A stretch of DNA of 64,000 nucleotides from Amoebophrya sp. A120 (lineage: Eukaryota; Sar; Dinophyceae; Syndiniales; Amoebophryaceae), in NCBI GenBank assembly GCA_905178155.1, contig CAJINV010000014.1:1291858-1355857 (forward strand). Reading direction: 5' to 3'. Below are positions 26,038-38,400 of this stretch, piece after piece (position 1 is the first letter of the stretch; every line of letters begins with the position of its first letter). Made by a program: the position numbers and the translations under genes. The notes beneath the pieces were generated by a model. It was not told the origin of the DNA. It did no database searches and saw only the letters and a list, made by a program, of their open reading frames with translations.

Positions 26038-29000
26038 ATGAACATCCCTCTTGATAGAGGTCGTGATCCTGACGTGACAATGCTACCGGGGTTGCAAAAA
26101 GACAAAGCTGCATCCATTCATCCGAACAATTTGATAGTTACACGAAGACGCCAAGAAGTAGCGAAAGGGCATGCATGGGAAGAGCATACTCTTCATGCAT
26201 GGTGAGTATTTTTTCAAGTGTTCTTCTGCAGATTTTCATTTTTGTGAAGGCAAGGCACTGGCTCTGGCTCTGGCGGCACTGTTCAACATCTTAGCACAGC
26301 GATGTAGTTGAAGTGTGGAGGCGGCTCGCTATTCCTACTGGTTGCTACGTGGTCGTGAATTAGTAGCTCACATGAGCCGAAGAAACATTGTGCTAGGCAA
26401 AAATCCGTTTCCACTTACAGTTGCTTCCTTACAAAGACGACAAGAAGGGCAATGGTTTTTTATCAACGCGCCCTGCGGCCAACGACGAGCTTCGGGCTCT
26501 GCTGTCTCGCCATCTTCCTGACAGCATGGCCACAGATGAGGGCCGCTGTGGTCGCTGCGGGAAGGGGAACAACTGCCCCGCTGACAGACCACCACGACCG
26601 GGTAGCTGCGAAGAGCCTGTCTTCGCATTCGTCGAAAATCAACGGTTCGCGCGTCGGCCTGCTTGCGGCAACAAGGGTAGTTGCTGCAGCGACACCTGTT
26701 AATAGAGGGAGTAGAAGTAAGTCTAAGTGTCCCTTCTCTGCCGCAGCGTCTGCGAACTTTTTTGCACGGTCGAGGCGACGAAGCGAGCATGATGATGATC
26801 ATGCGAATGACCATTGCTTGCCGGATGCAGCTGTAGAAATGTACAAGAGGGACGAGAGGCGGAAAAGCCGAGACGTTTCATCAACAAGAATATTGCTAAC
26901 ACTGCCAAATAAAATTTTGAACCGCCTTCTCTCTAGTACTAGTACTTCTGCTTGTTCCACTCCGGCGCTGGTGTTTTTTTTTCTCCTTTCTCAGTCACTT
27001 CTAGTGCCGCAACCAGGTCGTGGAACTACACCAAACGCAATTTTCCTTCCTGGAGCGGCCGCGGAGTTCCAGCAAGAAGAAATCCTTCCGGAGACGCTAC
27101 CCTGCGACGCGCGCTCGACCTATCTGACCACAGCGGTTCCCTACACGTGTCGTGTGAAGCAATACAAGCGAGCGGTGGTTCCCGCTCTGTGGGGGCATGG
27201 ATTGGACTTCGAATTTGGAAAGCTTTCCGAAAGCGATTTTGACGCACTGAGGAAACAGTACGCAGCGCCGTGGGTTCGAGAGCATGAAGTCCTCAAAGAT
27301 TTCGATGAAGATAAGGATAACACTGAGATGGAGACATCTTCGAGGAAGCGCGATGTTGAGATTGAAAACTACGCGCCAACAAGAGCTGCATCGTGTTTCC
27401 CTGACGACCCGACGATGGATACTGAATTCGACGAGAAAAAGACCGATTACAATCTGTTGGATTTTCTTCCCGTGAGCATGCGTGCCCTCGTCGACTATAA
27501 TTTCGCGCAGGAGGAGGAAGCTCTCCCCCTGGACCTGCCACGGCCTACGGAGGTTCCTGTGTACAAAAATTCCATTCTGGTGCCCAATTGCTGGACGACC
27601 GTTTATGAGGTGTTGCGCAACATGCGGAGCAGGCAGAGCTCCTGTGCTGGAAAAGGGAGAGGAGCTTGGAGGAGGTATGCGTCCTCGGTAGAAGGAGGTG
27701 CTGGAACTAGGGATGACAGAAACGATCGGAAACTACCACACAGAACAGACGAAAAACGGAAGGCGGATGATCTTCCAGAGGTACAACATGATCGGCATAT
27801 ATTCAACAGACAAGGGTTTTCTCTCTTTCACGACGTCTACTCTACCGACGATTTGACCGCACAGAAATGGATCGAGGAAGCAACTTTCCGCGTTCCGGAA
27901 ATCGTAATCGAGAAAGCGATTCTTTCGGAGCAGATACAAGAACTGCAGAATCAGGACTCGTCTCATCTGGTGGCACGTGCTTTGCGTGAAGAGGACTTGT
28001 TCTACGAAAGAACGCCACAAAATCTTCAAGACGGAAAGGAGAGCAGCTCGAAGAACAGCAATTATCGCTTTCGCTTTCTTGGCCAGGACGGTGCTAGGAG
28101 TACTGGAAGTAGTACAAGCACTGACGGAAGCGGCAGCAAGAAGAAGATCCGCGACGTGATGAACACCAGCGGTGCCAAAAACGCCGATGAAGCCTACCGG
28201 CCCCGGTTCGGAGACCTGCTGTTCATCTACAACGCGGACAAGGGGTTTAAGCGACCCGTTCTGGTCCACGCGGTATTTTTTATCGATTCGCAAATCGTGT
28301 TTGAGAAGGCAGGCACTGGCGCGCTGAACCCCTACCGACTCACGGACTTGGCCACCGTTGCCAAGGAATGGGCGCCGACCACGCAGAAAGGGCTGTACTC
28401 GTGGCACGTGCATCGATTGAAAGAAACAAATGTTTCGGGTGCAGCCCCCTCAGGATTGACGAAAGAAGAGCGCGGGGGACAACCGGAGATGTTTAAAAGT
28501 GTCGAAGAAAATCAAAGCCCCCTCGAAATTAGGAATGTGTCGCTCGGAGCTTCTCACGATGGTAACCCTCATTTCACTTTTCCTCCCTTTGAAAACCGTT
28601 TCAGCCTGTCCGCGGTTCCAGCAGACCTCCGTTGGCCGGAGTTCTGGCGGTGGCCGGCGGAGCTGCAAGACTCCCTGGCTTTGGGGGTGGGGGACAACCC
28701 GCGCGACCCGGGTGAGATTGATGAGCTGACGCTGCTGAAGGGAAAGAGGTACAGCTTTTGCCCGCCTACTTCCGGCGGGGAGGAAGGGAACGAAGAAAGT
28801 CGTCAGCTGGGCGAACAAAGGGAAAGGGTTGACAATGTTGATAGTGAAGGCTCGTTGGGTAATACCTGGAAAAACGAAAGTAGCGAAGTGCCTCTTCTAT
28901 TTCGACACACGAAGCGGCAAAATAGCGTCTCATCTTCAGGAACAAGTACTAGGTGGCGACCCTGCAACCCGCGACCGATTGGAAGGACAGTTGGTGATAT

Positions 29001-29056
29001 CGCAGCGCTTGATGATGTACGATCTACAGCGCAAAAGAGTGGCGCACCAAGCGTAG
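26038..29056 (+). CDS. Secreted or membrane protein with possible papain/NlpC-like Cys-His site
   Basis: The model joins 26038-26201, 26421-28748 and 28807-29056 (2742 nt, 913 residues). The first exon ends in a perfect GTGAGT donor, and the intron ends at CTTACAG. Without it, the ATG at 26452 starts an 869-residue frame ending at 29061. Residues below are counted from 26452. Hydrophobic segments lie at about 14-26 (FGLCCLAIFLTAW) and about 171-187 (TPALVFFFLLSQSLLVP). VPNCWTTVYEVL places Cys380 at a helix start. RFGDLLFIYN and VLVHAVFFIDSQIVFEKAG (His606) then give the Cys...GDLL...HAV...VFEKAG layout typical of papain-like/NlpC-P60 enzymes. That is a hypothesis from motif layout only. The 3' end is ambiguous: the frame entered after the 58-bp intron (CLFYFDTRSGKIASHLQEQV) looks better coded than the unspliced one. 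Confidence 0.65.
26202..26420 (+). other. GT-AG intron, 219 bp
   Basis: Donor GTGAGT and acceptor CTTACAG. Joining keeps an open frame from ATG 26038 into the long exon. Confidence 0.5.
28749..28806 (+). other. Candidate 58-bp GT-AG intron
   Basis: Donor GTACAG and acceptor CGTCAG. Removing it moves the frame into the better-coded 3' segment ending at 29056. Not removing it gives a low-complexity tail to 29061. Confidence 0.4.
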
Positions 29057-29061
29057 TGTGA

Positions 29062-29653
29062 AGTGAGCCGAGTAGAAGCGGACAAAAGCTGCACATCCGT
29101 CGTGGGTGCTTACTCTACTTCTTCTACTGGAGCGGACCACAGCGTCGAAGACAGAAGCAAGAAGAAAGCGCGTGCGGGGCAAGGCCGCTACGCAGTTCCA
29201 GTAGAGTTATATGCTAGTTAAAAGAAAAGACACTGGTCAAGTACTTACTATCGGAATCAGCATTTGCTTGTGCAAAGTGCGACGTTCATCTTGCTCTGCA
29301 GAAGCTTCATATATCGATTTATTTGGTGAAATGCAGGATGGTTGCTTGCCGTGGTTTCCGCGTAGTTCTGGGTGCGAAAACTTGCGCTGCCTGAGAAGTC
29401 TTTTCAAAGATCATCGTGTTCCAGCGCTAGGACAACTCCCCTGCGTTCGATAAAGTTGGGGCCTTTCTGTTTGACGACCTTATATGTGGCAACAGTGGCG
29501 TGATCATCTTTGTATCTATCAGGAACAAGATCAAGATCAAGAACGACCTGTAAGAGACTTTCTCACTGCAAGTTAGGTGGCCTGATGATGACGACAGCGT
29601 TTGAAATATTGCCTACTTTCTTCCCATAGACAGAAGTACAATCATTTGAGCTG
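29062..29653. other. Intergenic region, nothing recognised
   Basis: No supported gene or repeat. It lies between two + strand genes and likely holds untranslated regions. Confidence 0.45.
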
Positions 29654-32600
29654 ATGTCCGTGGACCGTGTCCGCACCTGCCTGGAGCTTTTCCACACCTG
29701 GGAGCTTCCCCACAAGCCACATGTCGCAGACGGGAGCAAAGTCCGCGAGTGGTTCTTTGAAAATCAGAATCTTTACGTGGACATCAAGGGTTCTTGTGGA
29801 GACGCTACCACAGCCGAAATCGAGAAGTACCACCAGGAACAAACGAGCAGCAGCAGCAGTCGTGGCACTTCCTCCGCATCATCTTCTACAGCGAGAGTCA
29901 AAAAAATTTCCCTTGGACCACGGAAGATCGTCTTCAAAAATCAGCATATTGACGATCTTCAAGACGCGCTCCTCGCTCGGCTCAACCAGGCGGAAATCTT
30001 GTTCTGTCATGTGTGGCCCATCGTGGAGCACGCCCTCGGTGGTACATCAACATCCACGGCTACCCGGCGCACTGGTGGCGCACGCGGCTCCCCACCTTCC
30101 TCGGCGGAAGAGGTTTCGTCGGTAGTACGGGAAAGCATCAGAAATGATTATGCTGACGAGGAACAAGAGCCCACACGGCAAATCGTCGAGGGAATGCGGC
30201 GCTTTCGGGACGAGGCGCTTCGCAAATGCGTTGACGGCACCCACTTGCCCACTGCGGAGTTGAGAGCGGTACTTACTAGACCTAGAGTATAGATAGATTC
30301 GTGTTGTACCATGATCTGTGTTGGGAAACTACGACTGACACTGAGATGGAGCTTGGGCGAACTTTTGACGCAGCTGTTTCTCACTAGTACTTGTATTAAC
30401 GACTTTTGTGCTCTAAAACGATACGACTGAAAAACAGATCATCACCGGTATTAGCCATACTCCCGGTGTGGATACCGGGTTTTGGCAGGGTGTTTCGGAA
30501 GCCATCCCGGAAACGGAGTTCCTACCCTTGCGCGACTTTTCTGACGCCTTGCACCTCTGGCTGTTGCAGGATTATGACATTGCAGGAGAACATAACAACG
30601 AACGGGACAAGCAAGCTGATGATCGAGTAAACGACGACGCTGATGAAATTCACTCCGTAATGACTGGATCGGTGACCGTGTCGCAAGACCAAAGCGTGGA
30701 CGTGCTGCAGGTGGAGCAGTATAAGGCACAGAAGGCTTCACCGCGCGGCCCAACCATTCTTGCAAGAACAACGACGTCCCGGCACAACGAAAAAAAGAAC
30801 GCGAGGAACAACAGCAAGCGCAGCAGCACGCAGGAAGGCGACTATACTAAGAACTTCCAGCATCGAGATCCTCTTCATCTCTCAAAGTCTTCAATTTCAA
30901 GCAGTTTAAAGAATACAAGTACCAGAGGGGACGAACTCCGGGCCGCAGGGGAGGAGGAGGATTTTTCACACCTTTTTGCTTTGCCAGATGCTGTCGTCCG
31001 GCGAACGCGACGTGCCGTTCTTCCTGGAGGGTCAGGAGCGTTTGCGTATGACGATAGTACCTTGACCACTGGCACTGTCAACCAGGCCCCCCCTTATTTG
31101 TCCGAACAGATTCAGACGGTGATGGAGTCGTGGCTGCCCGATCTCGCGCACCTCGGTAAGATAAGCAGAAGGAACGGAGTAGTTCTCGGGGAGGACTACA
31201 AAAGAACAACCGACGCAGTTGTAGAAGTAGGATCGATTTTTAGCAATGCTTCTGCTGCCTCGAGAATTCATTTTCCAACTACCAGAGAGCCACGGCCACC
31301 TTCTCCGCGCTCATCAAACTACCCGCCCACGAATCTTCTGCACCATCTGGCCTCCCAATTCGAGCAGCTCCTGCAGCTGTGGGAGCAGCAAGCCCGAAAC
31401 TTCGAGCGGAGACACCAGCAGTCGGAGCAGAAAGCGACCCAGTTGAAGAAGCAGATCGACCTTTCTTTCGCGGAATTCGAGGAACTAGAACAGGAAAACC
31501 GGAAACTGCAAGAAAATGTCGGGAGGGCGGAAAAAAGAACTTCGGAATTGCAGCGGGAAAAAGTGCGGTTGGAACAAGCAAACACCGAGCTGGAGCGGAG
31601 GTTTTCGAAACTGGAGGAGGAGGAGGAAAATAGGACAAACTACGCATCAGGCAAGAATATTAGAGAAACAAGTGGCAGCTCAAGTAGTTCTGCTGCTAAC
31701 AGCTGCGCCCCTGCTAGAAGCGGTACAACTACCTCAGTCGGCGTAAGTTGCAACCTGCTGGTTCCGCACGCGAAGCTGTCTTCCTCTAGCTCCTCCAGCG
31801 AAGTCGACGATAGTACGAGCCTGTTTTCCTTCGCAAATAGAGGACAAACTCGGCAGCTCGGAATGATTCCTGACCATATTGCCGAAGCTGTGGGTCGTGC
31901 TTCATCATTGGGGACGGACAACAAGAAGAGTAATAAACATAAAGCGCCGGCAAAGAATGAAGATGTTTCGAGTCCGCCTCCGCGCATCGGAAGTCTTAAT
32001 CGACACCGTGCCGGAAGCGGAGATCAGGAGGAACCGTTTCTGGAGATTATCGAGCTCCGCGAGCAAGTGGCTGTTGCCGAGCGGGATAGGCAGGTGAAAG
32101 TTTAGGGTTTCTTCTTGTCTTCTGTGAAACAGCACCAATACAGACTTTCTTTGCACTTGCACTGCGGCAGTGGTGCCCACATGATTATGAACGTGATGTT
32201 ACAACAGCAACACTTCTTCGTTGAAATTGAAAATCTTGAAATCTCCTTTCAATTTTACAGGAAGCCGCAAACCAGCTTACCCGTGTGGAGAATTTGTTGA
32301 TCCAAAAGTCCGAGGAGCTACACACCGCAAACACCGAACTGGAAGGCCTGAAGGACCAGCATGAAAAATTCGGGAACAGTCGTACAGAAGGAAACAGGAG
32401 GACTTTGGCCGCCGTCGAGGCAAAAGCTACTGAGAACAAGCAAGAAAGCTACATCGATCAAGAGCAAGATGAAGATCTCGCCCTGCTTCGAAAACAGTTG
32501 AAGCAAAAAGACCGGCTGATCCAGGGTCTGCGAAATGTCCGCTCGGAACTGTTAGAGAACGCGGTCGAGTATAAAAATTATCAGCAGGCGTTGTTCACGA

Positions 32601-34300
32601 CCCGGGGTGGGAGTAGAAGTACCTCTACTACGAGGAATGTAAAGCGCACAAATCATGGCGATCAACATGACCACTATCATCGGGCGGAACAAGGACCCGT
32701 CGCCGTCGCCGTGTCCGACGACGATGAAGAAGAAAAATCTCCAAGGACCCGGGCACTAAAGCGACAGGTGCAATTTTTCAAAAAGCAGGCTCTGGCGATG
32801 GAAAGACACGTTTTGGAGTTGGAGCATGACGGTGATGATCATGATGGTTTTGGTTCATTTACCGCCGAAAATAGACTGCACGATCATCTCCCCGGAGGTG
32901 GACGAGAAAAAAAGCAGACCGTTCCTTCAACAGAATCTCTCGCAGAGCTGTCTTCACCCTCACCGTCTAAAAAAACGAAAGGCATGTTGCTTGGACACAA
33001 TGACGCACAAGTGCTTACACTGGACGAGAACCATGGGATGAAAGATGAGCAGAAGAACAAGAACGCCAACAGCGCAGCAAGCAGCTCCTCCTCAACCACC
33101 GCGAAGACGACCGGTACTGGTACAACAAACACGACTAGGTCTTGTACCACAAAATCTTCAAGGAAACCTCTGACGGAGACGGCAGCCATGTTCCAGCAAC
33201 TGATTGCGGAAATTCAAACGTTGGAGACGCAGAAAGCAGACTGCGAAGGGGAGATCCGGCGGCTGGAGCGAAAAGTCCGGTTTTACGAGAAAAACATGGG
33301 CCTGTACAGCAACAGCAGCAGCGCAGCGACGAGGACAAGAACTTCCGGAGATTCTTCGGGGGCGCCGGCAGCGAGGACTTCTGGTCGTTTGGAAGAAACT
33401 GTAAATGGCGCTGGAATTCTGCAACTTCACGTGCATAGCTCCGCGAGGACAACATCAACCACGACGAGAACATCCATCGTCAACGACAGTACTAAAGCGG
33501 ACCAGAGTGTGCGGCAAAAGGTGCTCCAGCAGCAGAAGAAGAGAAGAAGTGGAAGTAACACGACAGGCGGCAATTTGTTCTTTTACAATGTAGCGGAAGA
33601 TGGAGACGATCAAGAGCAGCGTCTCGCACACAACGAACAAGGAGATATGTTCTTGGCGCAGAATGCTGCTTTACCTTTACCCCCAACGTCCACGGTCGTC
33701 CCAGTTGTGTTTTCCCCTGCTCAGCGACGCCCAACTTCTACGAGGACGCGCTACGACAAGATGAATTTCAGCGGTGCGACTTCGAATCGGGAAGTAGATC
33801 GGAAGATTCAAAACGGTTCATCTGCACTGGCTTTCAGTCCGTTTTCGAAAACGAAATCGGATGGCGCTGCGAAGATTATGCTGGCCTCAAATAAGACGAG
33901 CAAGAACGTCAATTCTTTGCGAGGACGAGGAGGGGAGCAGCGGATTAAAACTCCCCCGGCCGACGAGATAAGAACAACTGCGCAGAAGAAGAAACTGTGC
34001 CCAGTTTATTCGACCGAGGAGGATGAAATAAAACACAATAAAGTAAATCCACACGAAGACTTTCTAAGCGTGGCACAGCAGGGGCGACGAGGTGGGTACT
34101 ACGTTTACGACGACGACCTTAGTGGGGAAGATGGCGCCATCGCGAGAAGAACTCAAGGAGGCACGAGAGAAGAAAATGCTTCGTCGAAGAAGAAAAAGAA
34201 AAACAAGAATGGTGACGGTAGCAATAGTGGTCTGAAAAACAAGAAGAAAAGGTCCTATGCTCCTTCTTCTTCACCAGTTGCACAGTGTCCGACGCAGTGA
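29654..34300 (+). CDS. Large coiled-coil protein, three exons
   Basis: The model joins 29654-30268, 30438-32093 and 32261-34300 (4311 nt, 1436 residues). Both introns are GT-AG, both are in phase 0, and they are 169 and 167 bp long. No domain is recognised in the N-terminal 270 residues, where CHVWPIVEHAL and FLPLRDFSDALHLWLLQDY look folded. A coiled coil runs through the end of exon 2 (EQENRKLQENVGRAEKRTSE) directly into exon 3 (NQLTRVENLLIQKSEELHTA), which supports the splice. Further coiled-coil patches occur near 33190-33300, separated by Ser/Thr/Asn-rich linkers, and the C-terminus is Lys-rich. Such architecture is common in cytoskeletal, basal-body or vesicle-tether proteins, but none can be named from sequence alone. 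Confidence 0.8.
30269..30437 (+). other. GT-AG intron, 169 bp
   Basis: Donor GTACTT and acceptor AAACAG, phase 0, joining TAELRA to IITGISHTPG. Confidence 0.75.
32094..32260 (+). other. GT-AG intron, 167 bp
   Basis: Donor GTGAAA and acceptor TTTTACAG, phase 0. The coiled-coil pattern continues across it. Confidence 0.8.
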
Positions 34301-35420
34301 GCAGGGCCGCGATGGTGATGCAGTCGGCTTTCACTTTCATCGCTTAATACCGCATGATCCAGATGGATCCTCATGGTGGTCATACTTGAACGCATTTCGG
34401 ATTGTACTAGGCTTTGTCTTTGGTATGTTGATCTACATTTTTCACGATATGTTTTGTTGTTTCCGTTTCAAGTAGAATTTGTTTCGATTTTGCACAAGAA
34501 AAAGCATCTTCCTGTCGCGGCGGCGCGTGCCACGTGCACGACCCTCGCTAGGAAAGACATTTGTGAACGAAGAACATTTTCGCGTTTCCAAGAAAGAGAT
34601 GGCACATGGTGAGAACATCATGATGATGATGATGTTGTTTGCGCATTCAGTTTACTACCTCTCACAAAGAAGGCATTGCAGTCCTCGTGGCGCTGTACTT
34701 GCAAAGTGCTTCGCTTTGGCCAAATGATGTGATGATGACCACGGTCGTCGGAGAAAGAGCCGAAGTTCTATGGCGGAAGGTGAAGGTCAAGGAAGATCTG
34801 CTAGAAGAGCAGCGTTGGTCAGTCTGAAGATAGTTTTCATTTGATTCATCGATCTGCTTCTGCAGAAAGGAACGGCTTCAATGATGTCCTGTCGGGCAGA
34901 GGAAGACTCACATCGCGCGCGTATTTTCAAGAATTTGGAACTTTCTGGGGTAGAATGGATTTATTCATCGAAAAGTTTCAGACCTAATGAGTGCCCGTGG
35001 TAGTTTTACTGCTGCTTGATGGCATATTAGATATGGAAAAGAAATCATGGACTGCGTTTATTTGTGTTGGTGTGCACGCGCGCATCATGGTTTAACTCTC
35101 CTTACGTCAATTGTAATGCGCTTTCACAACTAATTCTGACTCATCTAACAAACAAGAACAATTAGAATCCGGCGGCACAATTGGCGTGTTTTTTCATCAA
35201 TCGATCTGGAGCTAGTAAGTAGCTCTTCAGTACAAGACGCAAAAAACCTGTATTTTTTTTCTCCACGTCTTCACCAATTCTGTTTCTGATTAAATAAAGT
35301 AGTGATTGCAGGAGTCTCTGCCTCACAAGATGCAAATTTCGGTTGCTGGTCGTGTTGAAGACCGTTGAGTGAAAACGCACACACCAAGCAGGCGGCGTCC
35401 GCTTCCTTTACCGCGGATCA
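34301..35420. other. Intergenic region with short open frames only
   Basis: Contains an (ATGATG)n run near 34617-34634 and several short open frames without recognisable features. No gene called. Confidence 0.45.
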
Positions 35421-38400
35421 ATGGAGCAGACCAGCACTGCGCTGCCCGTCAAGCCAGAGATGAAATGCCAGCTTGCTGGCCACGACCAAGAGGGGCCGCA
35501 GGAGGTACGTATACTTAAGTGCTGCAGCGCTACTGAGACTGATGAAAGATCAGTTGCTGTGCTATGAATAAAATAAGTCGAAGGAGCATAATGCGTTAAT
35601 AATTTCAAATTCGAACTACAACTCATTTCACATGCAAAAATACCCTGAAGTGAAGAAATGTTTTCGATTTTTGTCTCTTTAGGTGTCAGAAAGGATCTCG
35701 GATGATCCCAGGCGTGTCGACGAGCAGATCGCGTGCGCGGTAAGTGGAAAAATCATCAGTGCGTTCAAATTGATGTTGCGTAGCTGCAGCACGGATTGCT
35801 CGCAAGTCTATCGAAGTTTCAGTTTGTGGGGTGTGCAGTATGTGATTTTCTTGCTCAGAAGATAAAGACGAACAAACAAGTCTTCTACTTGTAATAAACT
35901 TGTGTGCGAAACAGAATCCATCGACCAGCGTGACCGCGATGGCCGCGGGAGGTGGACATGGCGAAAATGAGCTGCCTGCTGCCGGCGCGGATGAAGCTGA
36001 AGCAGTTCTTCAAACGCAGGACGATCTTGACAACGAGAAAGAAAAGAGAAAGACTGTCATGCGCCGCATCACGACTCCCGATTTTTCCACGGTAATTGTG
36101 GCAGGAACATCACGTTTTGAGAAAAATGTGACACCGACCCCCGCCAGGGATGAAGCTAGCCCCCATGTTGAGCATGATCCACTCCATCTCAACATCGCGG
36201 CCAAAAGACCGTCGGTGACGGTTACGGAAGCCACGGGAACACCAGCAGTGTTGGGCGACGAGGAGGGTTTATTTGTGACCCCCGAGCATCAAATTACAGT
36301 ACCGTCACCCGGAAGAACCAGCGACGAGAAGAACGATAGAGCTTCATGCGATCATGATTTGTTTGCGAAACATAAAGATGTAGAAGTGGACCACCAGCAC
36401 CACCAAGTGCTGACCCCGAAACGACAGGATCATGGGGACGATGGCCTTGACGTCGACGGGGAAAGAACTCGGCGCATGATCAACCAATTTGACGAGAAGA
36501 TTCTTGACCATGAGGAAAAAACGAAAAGCAGCTCTTGTGGAGAGCAAGTAACGGCTTGCGCTGCTGTACTCGTTGAACAAAAAGAAGAGCCCTCGTCCGT
36601 TGCTCCTCTTCTCGATCTGGGTCTATTCGATGAGGTTCCAACTCCAGAGCTGCGGCTCCTGTCAGGAACAACACAACAGCAGGTAATTGCAACGGGGGGC
36701 GCGAGGACAAACGATCTGAATCAAAAGCCAACTACCGGAGTCGATTTCTCGGGCCTGGATTCCTTGTTCGGGCTTCCTGCAGCTCACTCTGAACATCACC
36801 TCCCCGCCGTTCCGGACAATAAGACGACGCTGGACGTCGTGGTTGAGAACAGAAGTACTTCTAAAACTGCTATCGCTTCTACCGCCAACATGAAAATAAA
36901 TTTGTCCTGCGCTAGATCGTCATCAACTTCATCTGAGACATGCGACGATGTTTTGTCTCTCCTGGAGCTGTTGGAAGAGCACACGTTGGAAAAGGTTACT
37001 TGCAAGAACGTTTCCCCCGTGCTGCAGGCGAGGAAGGAGATAGTCCTCTGGCATACGGAGAAGCTACTTGTCAACATCTACGGGGCGGTCAGAGCTCCTT
37101 CAAGCGGTGAAGAGATTCTCGTGGAAAAATGCCGGAGGATCATGCTTCTCCGAGGACCAAGAGGACGTACCAACAAGGCGGTTTCTCCGTGGCGGAAACA
37201 GCTCCAAGAGCAGGAACTACAGGCGGAAGACCGGACTAGAATGTTGGCAGTGAGTGCCTCTGTGAAGCAGGTAGTTGTAGGAGCTTCTACTACCCTAGTT
37301 CATCATCCTGGTGCAAGTAGATCTGGTGCTGAACATGATCCAGAAATGCTTGCTCCACCAAAGCTGGAATCCAAGCAGCTGGTGGACTTTCTGCTGCGCA
37401 TGAAGGATGTGTGCCACGCCGATTACTTCGACTTGCTCTACGAGATTGGTTTCCCGATCGCCTTGGAAGCATTGCAAAGCTTGGCTGTGCAACAGGAAGT
37501 CGGACAGCAAAATGGCACCGATGGTGAAAATGAAGGCGGGCCACGTGAAACTACACAAACTGCACAACTAGAAATCCTCTCCTCAGCTACTGTAAAAGCC
37601 AGCAATTCTACTTCGTCCAGCACGTCACAAGCTACACCACCTTGTTTCGCTGCGTTCGTTTTCCACCTCCTCACCCCTTTTTTGTGCAACCGGTATTCCC
37701 GGATCATCGCCGGGAAATACCTGGAGCAATACAGCGAGCTGATACACCTGCACGGGGCGGAGCCGGTGGCAAACGTTCTTTTCGGGGATGAAAATAGCCA
37801 CGACCCTTGTTGTGACGGCGGCGCGGGTGGAGAGGGTACTAGTCGTGCTGACATCTTCAAACGGTTGCAAACAATAGCACAAGTAGGACCACCAGGGCCC
37901 GATGATGCCAGTGAAGTTCACTGTTTGCTGAACACCTTGGAGAATCGGAAAGGGAGCAACAGCGAATATCTGCACACGGGGAGAAAACTCGCGCTCAGCT
38001 TCAAAATCAAGCGAAAAGAATTGCTCAGTTTGCATGGTTCTTCTAGTACTAGGGGGAAAAAGGAGATGAAGATGCTGGGTTGTGCGAAAAATAACACGAA
38101 AACCACTATACGACCCGATGAACATGAGGACCTTCTTGGTTTGGACGTTTCTTTCAAGAGAGTGAGATGGAAGGACACAGAGCCCTGTGGAGGTGGCCCT
38201 TTGGTGGAAACGATCATCAGGACTGCGGAAGACTACGAGCGGGAACGAGTGTACGGTTCTTACGTCGAGAATTACGGCAGCTTTTCTACACCCAAAAACT
38301 GCATTGGCGGTCCTCGTGGTGCAAGAACTACTAAGTTCGATGATCCCTTCCTGGCAGTCCTGGACAAACTCGCCGACGAAAAGCACACCCCCACGCCGGT

